Source: Bryobacterales bacterium
Lineage (GTDB): Bacteria > Acidobacteriota > Terriglobia > Bryobacterales > Bryobacteraceae
DNA length: 64,000 nucleotides
Direction of reading: 5' to 3'
Assembly (NCBI GenBank): GCA_019261985.1
Contig: JAFAQY010000075.1
Location: forward strand, 1 to 64,000
Shown here: in pieces, positions 1-9,232 of the stretch
How the letters are laid out: each line of letters opens with the position of its first letter
Position numbering within the stretch: position 1 is the stretch's first letter
Program-made: the position numbers and the translations under genes
Notes under the pieces: generated by a model
What the model saw: only the letters and a program-made list of their open reading frames with translations
What the model was told of the DNA's origin: nothing
Databases searched by the model: none

Positions 1-138
1 GAAAAGATGTGCTCCTGTTCATGCAACGCCAGAGATATGTGAATTTGCAGTGGTCTGTCGGACCGATATGGCGGACACGGTCGGAATTCGCGCGACCAAT
101 TCTGGTCACGTCTTCTCCGCTTCGTCATCCAGCTTCCC
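1..138. other. window edge, no gene seen
   Basis: Short stretch downstream of the leftmost reverse-strand gene. I see no convincing coding frame, RNA or repeat in it. Confidence 0.4.
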
Positions 139-1824
139 TTAGTGGCTTTGGGGCTCGAAACGGAGTCTGAAGAAAGAAATCGCTTCACCGAAGCGGCTCG
201 GGTGGGAAAGCAAGGTGGGGACAGAACCGGTGACTTCGTCCAGGATGTTTTTTCCCCAGCCGGCGTCAAAGACCCACACTGACTCTCGAGGGGAAGAGTC
301 GCAATGCTCGCGCCAGTCATCACGGCCCTTGGTCAACTGCTGTCCCGTAGCCGACCAGGCATTAAGGACGACAATCCGATATCGGCCGTATTGCTGCTCA
401 CTGACGCCTCCGCACATTCGGGCAGGGGGGGGCGGCCGATCGCGTCCGAGATAGTACTCCAGGAGAATCGAGGATTGGTAATCGGCAAAGATAGGCTCGC
501 CCGGCTGTACCGAGCCTTGCAGATCCCGGAGGGCGCCTTCCATCCATTCCGCTCTCTGGTCTGTACGGCTCATCTCTAGCGGATCCGGCAAACGATTTTG
601 GTTCCAATAAGGCGCCACCAGGGCCACCAACGCGAGCACAAGCAACATCCGCCGGCGAACGACCGCAGCGATCAGAACGCTAACGCCCGCAGTTGCGAAT
701 GGGATCAAATACAGGCAGTGGCGGGTCCCACCAAAAGGATAGACGCCCAGGATTGCCGCGGTCATTCCGAATATAAACGGCATGACGAGCAGAGCGCCGA
801 AGGCCGCCAGATCGCGCCTTCTTTGATGGACCGCGGCGGCAAAGAGGCTCGTAAGCCCGGCCGCGAACATCACCAGGGCCATGCCACCCCCAACGCGGCT
901 CGCGAAAAGAAACTGGAATAAATCCAACGTCGCTCGCGATGCAAAGGCGAGCACGTGATCGCCAGGCCGAAAATACACGGTTTGTAACCACCCCGTCATA
1001 GCATCCGATTCCATTGGGCTGCCATGAAGTTTCGAGATATGAACGATATAGAGCCAAACGTAGATCGCGACCCCACCGAGCTGAAACAACAGCCATGCGA
1101 TTCGAGCCGCGGGTTTAAGCGAGGAGATGCGCAGAAGGATATAGGTCCCGCCGGCCAAAACGAACCAGAGCGCTGAGTAGTGGGTGAGAATCGCAAGGTA
1201 GAGGCATAGCGAGCCGGCAACTACGGACGAGACTTTCCGATCACGAAAAGCCCGCTCCCAGAAGTACAGTGTGCTGACGATGCAAAGCAGCAACAGGGAA
1301 TAATTGCGGACCTCGGCGCCCAACGCGGTCAGTACCGGAGAGAGAGCGAGCGAAAACAGAGCGACCCATGCGGCAGTTTTTCCGAGCACCAGGTCAATCC
1401 ATTTAAACGCCATCCAAGCCGCGGCAGTGCTCGATAGAATCGAGGGCAGCCGCATCATGATCTCGGAATTGCCGATGAATCGCCAGTAGTACAGCAATAT
1501 GAAATACAGAGGCGGATGAGCGTTAGTCAGGCTAGCTCTATAAGCCCCGGCCAAGGTGGTCTGATTCACCAGCAAATGATGTAGCGCTTCGTCAGGATTT
1601 AGGTATGTGCCGAAAGCCGCCTTGAGCCGAAAGGCGAATGCAAGGAGTAATGTGGCCGCGATAGCCCAACTTTCATGGGCCGAAAACCACTCCTCGAACT
1701 TTTCCAGAGTAGGCGTGGGTTCTGGAGGCGATGCGGCGCGACTCGTCAAGGCATTGCCTGCCGACATTTGGATATTGTACCCAGTAATGTTGAAAGGCTT
1801 TTCTACGGTAACCCGAAGCGTCAC
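139..1824 (-). CDS. GT-C family (ArnT/PMT-like, GT39-type) membrane glycosyltransferase
   Basis: A 561-residue polytopic membrane protein of the dolichyl-phosphate-mannose/ArnT type. Such enzymes move a sugar from a lipid-phosphate carrier to an acceptor on the outer face of the inner membrane. After a first hydrophobic segment near residues 55-70 comes the family acidic loop (NPDEALHHLL), then HPPLYF in the next loop; many further hydrophobic helices follow and the last 130 residues form a soluble tail. The GTG start overlaps the TGA stop of the upstream gene, which suggests translational coupling; an internal ATG 19 codons in is an alternative start. With the next two genes it suggests a small cell-surface glycan or lipid glycosylation locus. 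Donor and acceptor cannot be read from the sequence. Confidence 0.75.
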   Translation of the reverse strand: MTLRVTVEKPFNITGYNIQMSAGNALTSRAASPPEPTPTLEKFEEWFSAHESWAIAATLLLAFAFRLKAAFGTYLNPDEALHHLLVNQTTLAGAYRASLTNAHPPLYFILLYYWRFIGNSEIMMRLPSILSSTAAAWMAFKWIDLVLGKTAAWVALFSLALSPVLTALGAEVRNYSLLLLCIVSTLYFWERAFRDRKVSSVVAGSLCLYLAILTHYSALWFVLAGGTYILLRISSLKPAARIAWLLFQLGGVAIYVWLYIVHISKLHGSPMESDAMTGWLQTVYFRPGDHVLAFASRATLDLFQFLFASRVGGGMALVMFAAGLTSLFAAAVHQRRRDLAAFGALLVMPFIFGMTAAILGVYPFGGTRHCLYLIPFATAGVSVLIAAVVRRRMLLVLALVALVAPYWNQNRLPDPLEMSRTDQRAEWMEGALRDLQGSVQPGEPIFADYQSSILLEYYLGRDRPPPPARMCGGVSEQQYGRYRIVVLNAWSATGQQLTKGRDDWREHCDSSPRESVWVFDAGWGKNILDEVTGSVPTLLSHPSRFGEAISFFRLRFEPQSH

Positions 1825-4469
1825 TGGACAGGGATCAGGCTGACGTTGGAGTACATGGGCTTGCCATCCACCACCGCGGCGATCGAAAAATTTATGTCGC
1901 TGCCGGATGACGTCTCAAGAGGCACCTGAAAGGCGACTTCTGTTATGCCAATCATGCCCGCCGCGTATTTCGCCGATATCATCGGCGCCGCACGATAGTC
2001 GACGCCGACGATTAGCGGCAGCGCGGGCACTGCAATTGGAGGCGATTTGCCGACTTCGCCGGATCTTATGGAGGGCTTAAACGCACCAAGTCCGTTTGCG
2101 AAAAACCGGAGAATTTCGCCTCGATGCGCGGGATGTTCCAGATCCACGAAACTGCCGTCCTGCCGGAGCACGATGGCTCGAAGCTTGGAATCGGACATGC
2201 GCATCTGAAAAACTCCCGGCGCTGCGGGCAAGACGCGAATTTTTTGGGGCCACATCAAATCGCCGCGCCGCAGCCTCGCCGTAACGAGTCCCGGTGCTGT
2301 TTCAAAAGGAACCTGAACAGTGACCGACTCCTGGGCGCCAAAGCGCGCCAGGCCCACAACCGCGGCGGAATAATCGCCGAATTGTACTGAGATATCGCCG
2401 GGCGATTCGGCCGCGGGTAGACTAGTACCCGGAGAAAACTCGTCTCCGTATTGCGCGGAGACCCCGGTGAGGTGCACCGGCAAGAGCCCGAGGAGATTGA
2501 AAGTCGTTCCTTGAAGATTTGGGGCGATATTTCCGCCGAAAAGAACCGCAATTCCGCCGGGACATACACCTTCGCGCAAGTAGTCTCGGCTGCCCGCGCC
2601 ATCTACGGCACCAGTGAAGTAAGGTTGGCCGGTCATCGGCGCCAGGGCTCCAGGTGCTGTGTCCGGATTGTAGAGCCAGAACTGACGGTCGCGATAGTAG
2701 TTTTCGATTTCATGGTCCGCAGTCTCGCCCAAATCGTGCGCCCACACGATTCGTGAGTTATCGATATCCGCATCGTTGAAGACCACACCGTAATGAAATG
2801 GATGGTCATCGCTATAGCGGACCAGCACGACATGCTTTCCATCCTTAAGTTGCGCGAATACCTTACTTCTAGGCTTGTCCGACGCCACGGTCCAGGGTGT
2901 GAGGGTCCAGCCGACCACTGTACATATGCCGCTGACGCCCGCGATAAGCATCAACCCGCGGGAAGCCAGGAGCCCGACGGGACGAGAGCCGATTCTAAGC
3001 ACGCGCAGGCATCGCAGGCCTTGAATCACAAACAATACAATCGCGCCGCTCAGAGGCGCGGCATAGTGCGTGAAGAAGAACGGGTAGAGGCTGTTGCCGG
3101 CCAGGAGCACGGTCGCCGCCAACAGGAGCAGCCGAAGGCGCAAGTCGCGCCACAGAAACGGAAGAAACAGCAGCGGGATTGTACAGAACGGACCGAGATA
3201 AAAGCGCCAAAAAACCAGCAGCCTACTCAATTCAAGGTGTTCGGGAAGCCGTCCTTCATGCGCATCCCGTTCCCAGCGGAATACGTTTTCACGGTCCTTC
3301 TGGCGGTGTATCCCCGGGGCGTCTTGAATCGCCGGCTGGAAGTAGAACGGCTGAGGCGTACCATAAAGGCGCTGATGGAGTTTGTATGGCATCAGCAATG
3401 GATCCCCAGTGACTCGCCAATTGTAATAGGCGGTGCCAGCGACTAAAAGAATGAAAATCGCGGAAACTGGAATCACTACGTTCCTCAGCCGGAGATCGAA
3501 GGAAATCTTTCGCTCCCCAATTACCCAGAGCGCCAGCCAGACCACCAACGGGATCGAAAACAATAAACCCTCAAACGGACGGCTTTGGGAAAGGATGGCG
3601 ACGCCAAGCCCAAAGAGGACGCTGTCCCGCACCCGGCAATATTTCACGATGCGCGGCGCGGCCCCGGCGAGTAAGGCCCCGCCGATTGCGGCTGTCGAGC
3701 CTCCCCAATAAGTATTCATCCAGGGAGTAACAATGGAGAACTGGCCTATGGCGACCAGACCGCCCAGCAGAGCCCATTTCGGGGGCACCCAGGCTTGCAG
3801 CATCCAACAGATTAGTCCGCACATTAATCCGACGCCAAGGCAGACACCAAGCCACGGCGTGGCTCCGAAAATCTCGGCGATCGCCATTGGGATCGCAGAA
3901 GCAAATGGATATTGGGAAGTATACGCCGGCTGATGAAGGATATAGTTCCCTTCGAAGAACTTCCAGAGAGGATGAGCAGGATTGGTGAGGCGGCCCGAGG
4001 CGAAGGTGTTGGCCAGCAGAAGATAACCGAATTCATCCGCTATTATCGGCTCCGGGACGCGCAGAATCGGCAGTAGCGCGAACCGGACCAGGACAGGTAA
4101 CACCGAACAAAATAAAATGGCCTGACGGCGGTGGAGAGCGAAGCGGGAGATAGCGCCCTCGAGGCTCTGAAATTTGTTTGCGCCGAGCTTGGGCACGGCG
4201 CACGCAATAGCTAAGCACAGCCCAACGGATATCCATTTGGCAATCTCATTCGTAAATGGGTCTCCGAAACCATTTGCAGTCAGCGCCATGGCTGGGTCTT
4301 GCGCATGCGGCGCTACGAAGAGCGCGAGCAGGTAAATCGCGATAAACAAGGAGGAGCCCGCAATCAGCCACACTGCGAGAGGTGACCGGAACCAGGCAGC
4401 CTTGGCGTTGCGTTGCGTACCTGTGTTAGGCTCCGCGCGCAGGACTGGGCTAGGTGTGGCCATTTCCAC
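1821..4469 (-). CDS. GT-C-like multi-pass membrane protein fused to a C-terminal TIGR03437-type domain
   Basis: This 882-residue protein has two parts. Residues about 1-530 are polytopic membrane sequence with the acidic motif IADEFGYLLLA at a first extracytoplasmic loop and HPLW and YWGG motifs, as in acidobacterial GT-C-fold mannosyltransferase-like proteins. Residues about 630-882 are soluble and resemble the TIGR03437 Solibacter C-terminal domain: the pattern VTVQVPFE, then PGVFQM, then EILRFFANGLG occurs in the expected order, with a second half-repeat ending in VAFQVPLE. TIGR03437 usually ends secreted proteins, so the domain probably lies in the periplasm. The gene is followed by the GT39-like gene with a 4 bp overlap. 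The membrane-enzyme assignment is by fold pattern only; acceptor and donor are unknown. Confidence 0.7.
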   Translation of the reverse strand: MEMATPSPVLRAEPNTGTQRNAKAAWFRSPLAVWLIAGSSLFIAIYLLALFVAPHAQDPAMALTANGFGDPFTNEIAKWISVGLCLAIACAVPKLGANKFQSLEGAISRFALHRRQAILFCSVLPVLVRFALLPILRVPEPIIADEFGYLLLANTFASGRLTNPAHPLWKFFEGNYILHQPAYTSQYPFASAIPMAIAEIFGATPWLGVCLGVGLMCGLICWMLQAWVPPKWALLGGLVAIGQFSIVTPWMNTYWGGSTAAIGGALLAGAAPRIVKYCRVRDSVLFGLGVAILSQSRPFEGLLFSIPLVVWLALWVIGERKISFDLRLRNVVIPVSAIFILLVAGTAYYNWRVTGDPLLMPYKLHQRLYGTPQPFYFQPAIQDAPGIHRQKDRENVFRWERDAHEGRLPEHLELSRLLVFWRFYLGPFCTIPLLFLPFLWRDLRLRLLLLAATVLLAGNSLYPFFFTHYAAPLSGAIVLFVIQGLRCLRVLRIGSRPVGLLASRGLMLIAGVSGICTVVGWTLTPWTVASDKPRSKVFAQLKDGKHVVLVRYSDDHPFHYGVVFNDADIDNSRIVWAHDLGETADHEIENYYRDRQFWLYNPDTAPGALAPMTGQPYFTGAVDGAGSRDYLREGVCPGGIAVLFGGNIAPNLQGTTFNLLGLLPVHLTGVSAQYGDEFSPGTSLPAAESPGDISVQFGDYSAAVVGLARFGAQESVTVQVPFETAPGLVTARLRRGDLMWPQKIRVLPAAPGVFQMRMSDSKLRAIVLRQDGSFVDLEHPAHRGEILRFFANGLGAFKPSIRSGEVGKSPPIAVPALPLIVGVDYRAAPMISAKYAAGMIGITEVAFQVPLETSSGSDINFSIAAVVDGKPMYSNVSLIPVQ

Positions 4470-4671
4470 TGATTATAAGGGGGCGATAACCGGTAGAACG
4501 TGAGAGATTCGGCTTCCTCTGCACCAAATAGAACGGGATCAACAAACCTCGGGCGACTCCCCTCGGGAAAGGGGTACGATGAATAACGTTCTGGAACTCT
4601 GGTTTGCAGACAACTTCGATAATGAGATGTTGTTGATGATAAGAGACGCGCGCTGAAGAGCGGCTGACCGG
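4470..4671. promoter_or_regulatory. divergent intergenic region, probable promoters
   Basis: About 200 bases separate the reverse-strand GT-C genes from the forward GT2-methyltransferase gene. Promoters for both directions must lie here, but I cannot point to clear -35/-10 boxes. Confidence 0.4.
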
Positions 4672-6186
4672 ATGTCGTTTACGAAGCCCAAGGTTCTCGT
4701 TTTTATCGTTGCCTATCATGCCGAAAAGACGATTGACGATGTCATTCGGCGTATTTCCCCTGCTCTCGCCCAATCGTATGACGTCGAGATTCTGATCATC
4801 GACGATGCCTCCCGTGATTCGACATTTGAGCGCAGCCACTACTTAAGCAAGGCGCCCGAACTTCCTTTTCCGGTTTACGTCCTCTTCAATCCCGTAAATC
4901 AGGGGTACGGGGGAAACCAGAAGCTCGGCTATCATTACGCAATCAAAAACGGCTTCGATTTCGTTGCGCTTTTGCATGGGGATGGGCAGTACGCTCCAGA
5001 GCGGCTGTCCGAGCTTCTCGAACCTTTACGGCAGGGCGAGACGGACGCCGTCTTCGGCTCTCGGATGTTGACCCGGGGCGGCGCGCTTCACGGCGGCATG
5101 CCGTTGTACAAATTTCTCGGCAACAAGATTCTGAGCTGGATAGAGAACAAGCTCCTTCATACCGGTCTAAGCGAATTCCATTCGGGTTACCGTGCTTACT
5201 CCGTGCGGGCTCTCGAAATGATTCCATTCGAGCGCAATACCAATGATTTTCACTTCGATACCGAAATCATCATCCAACTGGTCATCGCCTGTCAACGGAT
5301 TATCGAAGTACCGATTCCTACCTATTACGGTGATGAAATCTGCCGTGTGAACGGACTGAAATATGCGGCCAACGTGGTCCGAGCGGTTTTCCGAGCCTGG
5401 TTGCAAGACAAGAGTCTGTTTTATGATCGGCGATTTGACTGCGCTCCCGCCGGACATTCGCCATATAGTCCTAAACTCACTTATGCCAGCCCGCATAAGT
5501 ATGCGCTTGAGCACGTCCGTCCCGGATCTCGTGTCTTGGACCTCGGTTGTGCGGGTGGCTACATGGGCTCAGCCTTAAGGAACACCAGGCAATGTTCTGT
5601 CACCGGCGTGGACGTGTTTCCTCCCGGAGACGGTTACCTGGATGCCTTCTACTTTCACGACTTGAGCGAGGGCCCGCCCGAGGTCGATTTTACGGAATAC
5701 GACGTCACACTCATGTTGGACGTAATTGAACACTTGCCCCGCCCGGAGCAATTTCTCGATCAGTTAAGGACGAAACTGGCCATGAATCCGGAGGCCGAGT
5801 TAATCATCAGCACTGCGAACATCGGCTTTTTTGTGAACCGTATCATGCTGCTTTTGGGGCAGTTCAATTATGGGAAACGCGGCATTTTGGATTTGACTCA
5901 CACCCGTCTTTTTACATTCGCCTCTCTACGCCGCGCCTGTGATCAAGCTGGCTTTGAGATCCTAGAAACCCGTGGGATGCCGGCCCCCTATCCCCTCGCT
6001 CTCGGGGAGAACTGGTTCAGCTTATTCCTGGTGGCCGTCAACGACGTGGCCGCATCCATCTGGCGCGGACTGTTTGCTTATCAGATTTGCATGCGGGTGA
6101 AGCCGCGACCGTCGCTTGAGGCCCTGCTGCACGCCGCCCGGGAGGAGTCTCGTATTCGTGTAAGGTCTCTGGAAGCCGCGCGGTGA
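4672..6186 (+). CDS. bifunctional GT2 glycosyltransferase / SAM-dependent methyltransferase fusion
   Basis: A 504-residue fusion. Residues 1-250 are a GT-A family 2 glycosyltransferase of the DPM1/GtrB type: the nucleotide-binding strand ends in ILIIDDAS and the metal-binding HGDGQY follows near residue 105, then FHSGYRAY. Residues about 270-450 are a class I methyltransferase with the SAM-binding loop VLDLGCAGGYMG near residue 283 and the post-motif LDVIEHL near 350. GT2 proteins of this type make polyprenyl-phosphate sugars, which would supply the donor for the adjacent GT-C enzymes; that link is inference from the neighbours. The protein has no obvious membrane helix, so it is probably cytoplasmic or membrane-peripheral. 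The ATG start is followed by typical family sequence. Confidence 0.85.
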   Translation: MSFTKPKVLVFIVAYHAEKTIDDVIRRISPALAQSYDVEILIIDDASRDSTFERSHYLSKAPELPFPVYVLFNPVNQGYGGNQKLGYHYAIKNGFDFVALLHGDGQYAPERLSELLEPLRQGETDAVFGSRMLTRGGALHGGMPLYKFLGNKILSWIENKLLHTGLSEFHSGYRAYSVRALEMIPFERNTNDFHFDTEIIIQLVIACQRIIEVPIPTYYGDEICRVNGLKYAANVVRAVFRAWLQDKSLFYDRRFDCAPAGHSPYSPKLTYASPHKYALEHVRPGSRVLDLGCAGGYMGSALRNTRQCSVTGVDVFPPGDGYLDAFYFHDLSEGPPEVDFTEYDVTLMLDVIEHLPRPEQFLDQLRTKLAMNPEAELIISTANIGFFVNRIMLLLGQFNYGKRGILDLTHTRLFTFASLRRACDQAGFEILETRGMPAPYPLALGENWFSLFLVAVNDVAASIWRGLFAYQICMRVKPRPSLEALLHAAREESRIRVRSLEAAR

Positions 6187-6601
6187 CGCGGGTTGTTCGC
6201 GTGTCGTCGAAATGTCTGTGCAACGGAACGGACTGTGCGGGCGCAGTATTTGGCTGATTCCGAAAATAACGGAAAGGGTCACTCCCCGTTTGGTTTGCGG
6301 TGCGAAGCCGAGGCAGGATTGCTTGGGGCTGGACCGCGCGAACGGGCTGTAGTCTAAGGCGTCTGCGGGCCGGGTGCATCAGTCGAACAAAGAAAAATAT
6401 CCACGGTCATCGCGACCGATGGGGGTTTCTCAGACGTTCGAAGTCGACGTATCGCTCCCGCCGCGCTCGCGAATCCCACGTGCGAGTTGTGTACCAGTGA
6501 CATCGCGCACTTAGAATGCGTCATCGCTGCTGGTTCGCCTCGGCTACGCCAGGGCGTGTTGAAGAAAACACGGATAGGCAGCCAATGAGGCCTTGCTGAA
6601 T
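6187..6601. other. intergenic region without recognisable gene
   Basis: About 415 bases. No open frame here shows a recognisable protein pattern, and I see no tRNA or repeat. It leads into a pair of gene remnants and may itself be decayed coding sequence. Confidence 0.4.
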
Positions 6602-6795
6602 TCAGGCCTCGAGCACGACACGGCCGCCGGTATGACAGGACTCGACCAGCGCATGCGCCTGTGCGGCCTGCGTCAGGGGGAGCACCGCGCCAATCGCAGG
6701 AGCCTTCAGCCCGCCGGAATCGAACAGCGCGAGCGTAATCATGCTGCGTTCCAGCGACGGCTGTCCCCGGTTAAGACGGCCGGTTTTCGCGACGG
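6602..6795 (-). pseudogene. 3' remnant of a zinc-type alcohol dehydrogenase / quinone oxidoreductase
   Basis: Read on the reverse strand, this stretch encodes the last 65 or so residues of a medium-chain dehydrogenase, including GAVLPLTQAAQAHALVES and the typical end GGRVVLEA followed by TGA. The family is normally about 320-340 residues; the catalytic and nucleotide-binding parts are missing. The 5' side runs directly into the remnant of a different, divergently oriented gene. It is a gene fragment, not an expressed enzyme. Confidence 0.7.
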
Positions 6796-6829
6796 GCAGT
6801 GGCTGGACCGAGCAGGCAGTCCCCTAACC

Positions 6830-7027
6830 AGCGCGGCCAAAATGACCGAAAAACTGCGGCGGCCAAATTATGGCACGCTCGAAATCGACCTAACGGTCAA
6901 CGATCCCGAAGCATATACGCAGCCTTGGACGATCGCTCTGAAGCACTCGCTCCTTTTGAACACGGAATTACTGGACTACATCTGCCTGGAGAACGAAAAG
7001 GACGCAGGCCACTTAATAGGCAAGTGA
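6830..7027 (+). pseudogene. 3' remnant of the secreted DUF6152-partner family
   Basis: The forward frame ending at 7027 encodes about 65 residues that match the C-terminus of the intact protein at 59360-60118: the pattern L-I-D-[LI]-T, then AYT-x-PWT, then NTELLDYICLEN and a final HLIGK correspond to LDITIDD, AYTKPWT, DTELLEAVCEN and HLVGK there. The signal peptide and the first three quarters of the protein are absent. It abuts the quinone oxidoreductase remnant back to back, which indicates a deletion joining the insides of two divergent genes. Confidence 0.65.
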
Positions 7028-7033
7028 GCCGGT

Positions 7034-7660
7034 TCAGTAAAGAGTTGCTTGGATCCGAGCAGGTAATGTGGCATCGTATTCCGTCCCGCCTTCCTCGCCC
7101 GCGGTTGCATCCGCGAGCATCTGGCCCGCGGTAGGCGCGTCGCCCGGAGCGCGGAACCTGGACGCGTCCCATAAATGACTGCGAACGATGGCGCGCGCGC
7201 ATTGAAACATCACCTGCTCGATGTGGAAGATGATGACGAGCTTTGGCACCGCCTCCTGTACCGCGAAGGAGTGGCACAACGCGGCGTTGCGGCTGAGCGC
7301 GGCGCGGCCGTTGACGCGCAGCGTTTCGGATATCCCTGGAATCAGGAACATCAGGCTGGCGCGCGGGTCCCCGACGAGGTTGCGCAGAGTATCGACGCGG
7401 TTATTTCCGCGCCGCTCCGGCAAAAGCAGAGTGGAGTCGTCGTGAACCCGCACAAACCCTGGAGCATCTCCGCGCGGCGAGCAATCGATTCCACGCGGTC
7501 CGACAGTGGCGATCACCAGAAACGGGGATGCCTCGACCATTCCGCGGTACGCAGGCGTGAGCCGGGTTTTTGCCTTGCGGATCGAAGTCGACAAGGGCGC
7601 GGCATACATCGCATCGAGCTCGGCTTCGGTGCGGACGGGATCGAGCATTTCAAACGGCAT
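7034..7660 (-). CDS. FMN-dependent PPOX-type flavoprotein (MSMEG_1061-like)
   Basis: A 208-residue protein of the pyridoxamine-5'-phosphate-oxidase-like split-barrel fold. Family features are an N-terminal helix region, then FLVIATVGPRGIDCSPRGD (residues about 47-65), a central RRGNNRVDTLRNL segment and LMFLIPGISETLRVNGRA, which match the FMN-binding pattern of the MSMEG_1061 subgroup. Members bind FMN or F420 and act as small-molecule reductases or oxidases; the substrate is not predictable. It starts 13 bases after the stop of the tannase-family gene and is probably its operon partner, although no functional tie is known. Confidence 0.8.
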   Translation of the reverse strand: MPFEMLDPVRTEAELDAMYAAPLSTSIRKAKTRLTPAYRGMVEASPFLVIATVGPRGIDCSPRGDAPGFVRVHDDSTLLLPERRGNNRVDTLRNLVGDPRASLMFLIPGISETLRVNGRAALSRNAALCHSFAVQEAVPKLVIIFHIEQVMFQCARAIVRSHLWDASRFRAPGDAPTAGQMLADATAGEEGGTEYDATLPARIQATLY

Positions 7661-7673
7661 GCGTTACTTCAGC

Positions 7674-9176
7674 TTACGGCAGCCGGCAACTGAAGTTCGC
7701 CGCATCGTCGATGCTGCCGGAGCCGTTGTACTTCGCCACTTGTGGATAAGGGCACAGCGGACGCGTGCGGTCTACCGCGCCGTTCGCGCTGTGCGAAGCG
7801 ACGATTTTCTCCGGAGCTTTGTTTTGCTCCACCCACTGCTCCAGCGAGCCGACTTTGTCGAATACGTTCGGCCCTTCGCCGCCGCCGCAATGCCCCATCC
7901 CGGGCTCGAGGAACAAGCGGATGTTATTCGAGGTTTTCGCCTCGCCTCCCATGGTGTCAACGACGGTCTTGTAGTACTTAACCGTGTTCAATGTCGCGAC
8001 GTTCGTGTCTGCCCAGCCATGGTAGATCAGCAGCTTCCCATTGTGCGAGAAGAACGGCTTCAGATTCGGATCGGTCGCATTCATCACAGCGTTTTCCGGC
8101 CGCTCGCCCCGCGCGACGCCGGAATCAAAGTCGAAGGTCTTCCAATCCCAGCTCGGGTCTTTGAAGACCACGTATTTGTAGTGATCGTAAATATTGGCGG
8201 AAGGGTCGGGACCAGCGGCCAAAACACCCCAGCCGAGTTCCGTTCCCGGAACCAGATTTGGAAACATCTCTTGCCCGGTTCGCGGATTCACCGCGGGCGA
8301 ATAAATCTTCCTCACAGCTTCAACCTGCGGCGCGGTCAAACAGGACGGGCCGTCGCCTGCGCTACACAGAAGCGCCTTAGGATCGAAGTGGCATTTGGTT
8401 GGATCTCCGATCAAACCGTCTTTCACGCCGTCGAGCGCATCGCACGCCGCAAGCACCGCTTGGTGAATCATTGGGTATTTCGAGGCGGGGATATTGCTCG
8501 CGGGGTCCTTCAACACCGCATGCGCGACCCACAGCGCCATCGCGGTGCGGTTCGCGGGCGCGCCGGCGATGATGCCGTCGAAATCGTCCGGGAACTTCTG
8601 CGCTTCTTTCAAGCCCTGCCGTCCTCCGGTGGAGCAGCCGTTCCAATATGTGAAACGCGGCGCGCTGCCGTAAAATGCTTTGACGATCTCCTTCGCCTTT
8701 ACGGTCATCTCATGTTCCGATCGCCAGCTAAAATCGATCAGCTTCTCCGGATGATCGAGGGCGAAGCTTCCGCTTCCACCAACGTGCCCGGTATCGGTGG
8801 ACACAGTCGCATAGCCTCCGCGCACGGCGTCGGCCATCGCGGGGTAACTGATCACGCCCGCCCAGCCGCCGTTGCCTACGGCCTGCAATTTGCGGTTCCA
8901 ATTGGAAGTGGGCAGCCAGAATTCGACTTTGATATCGGAATCGCTCGACGGCTTGAGCGTCACGGCGATGCGGCAAAACTCGGGGAGATCTTTGTAAGCC
9001 GTCGCGCCTTTTCCCTTGGCTTGGCCCGCGCCGGGCTGGACGAACTGGCCAGCCGCAATGACCTGAGCCATCGTGATTGTCGTATCAGGCAGAGTGCTTG
9101 ACGCCAGGCTTTCACACGTTGCCGCGAACATAGGCGGGGCGATCAGGACTGCTACTAGCGAGAAGGTAGATCTCAT
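7674..9176 (-). CDS. secreted tannase / feruloyl esterase family hydrolase
   Basis: About 500 residues. I place the start at the ATG encoding MRSTFSLVAV, which gives a clean signal peptide ending near MFAAT and puts a purine-rich stretch just upstream; the open frame extends 28 codons further but that part looks untranslated. The nucleophile motif GCSTGG (Cys181-Ser182) is the tannase signature, in which the Cys forms a disulfide next to the catalytic His. The acid and base are probably the Asp of YHGWADTNV and the His of PGMGHCGGG. The family cleaves esters of hydroxycinnamic or gallic acids, which fits plant-polymer use. It lies between the double hydrolase gene upstream (57 bp gap) and the flavoprotein gene downstream, all on one strand. 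Confidence 0.88.
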   Translation of the reverse strand: MRSTFSLVAVLIAPPMFAATCESLASSTLPDTTITMAQVIAAGQFVQPGAGQAKGKGATAYKDLPEFCRIAVTLKPSSDSDIKVEFWLPTSNWNRKLQAVGNGGWAGVISYPAMADAVRGGYATVSTDTGHVGGSGSFALDHPEKLIDFSWRSEHEMTVKAKEIVKAFYGSAPRFTYWNGCSTGGRQGLKEAQKFPDDFDGIIAGAPANRTAMALWVAHAVLKDPASNIPASKYPMIHQAVLAACDALDGVKDGLIGDPTKCHFDPKALLCSAGDGPSCLTAPQVEAVRKIYSPAVNPRTGQEMFPNLVPGTELGWGVLAAGPDPSANIYDHYKYVVFKDPSWDWKTFDFDSGVARGERPENAVMNATDPNLKPFFSHNGKLLIYHGWADTNVATLNTVKYYKTVVDTMGGEAKTSNNIRLFLEPGMGHCGGGEGPNVFDKVGSLEQWVEQNKAPEKIVASHSANGAVDRTRPLCPYPQVAKYNGSGSIDDAANFSCRLP

Positions 9177-9232
9177 CGGAAGCCTCCGTTTCCCGCTCAG
9201 TATATACCTTGGGGTGCGCGAATGGAGCGCGC

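Noticed and set aside
7506-9101. 531-codon forward open frame opposite the tannase gene
   Set aside because: It is the antisense frame of a well-supported gene; the translation is Arg/Ala/Gly-rich with no domain, a common GC-rich shadow.
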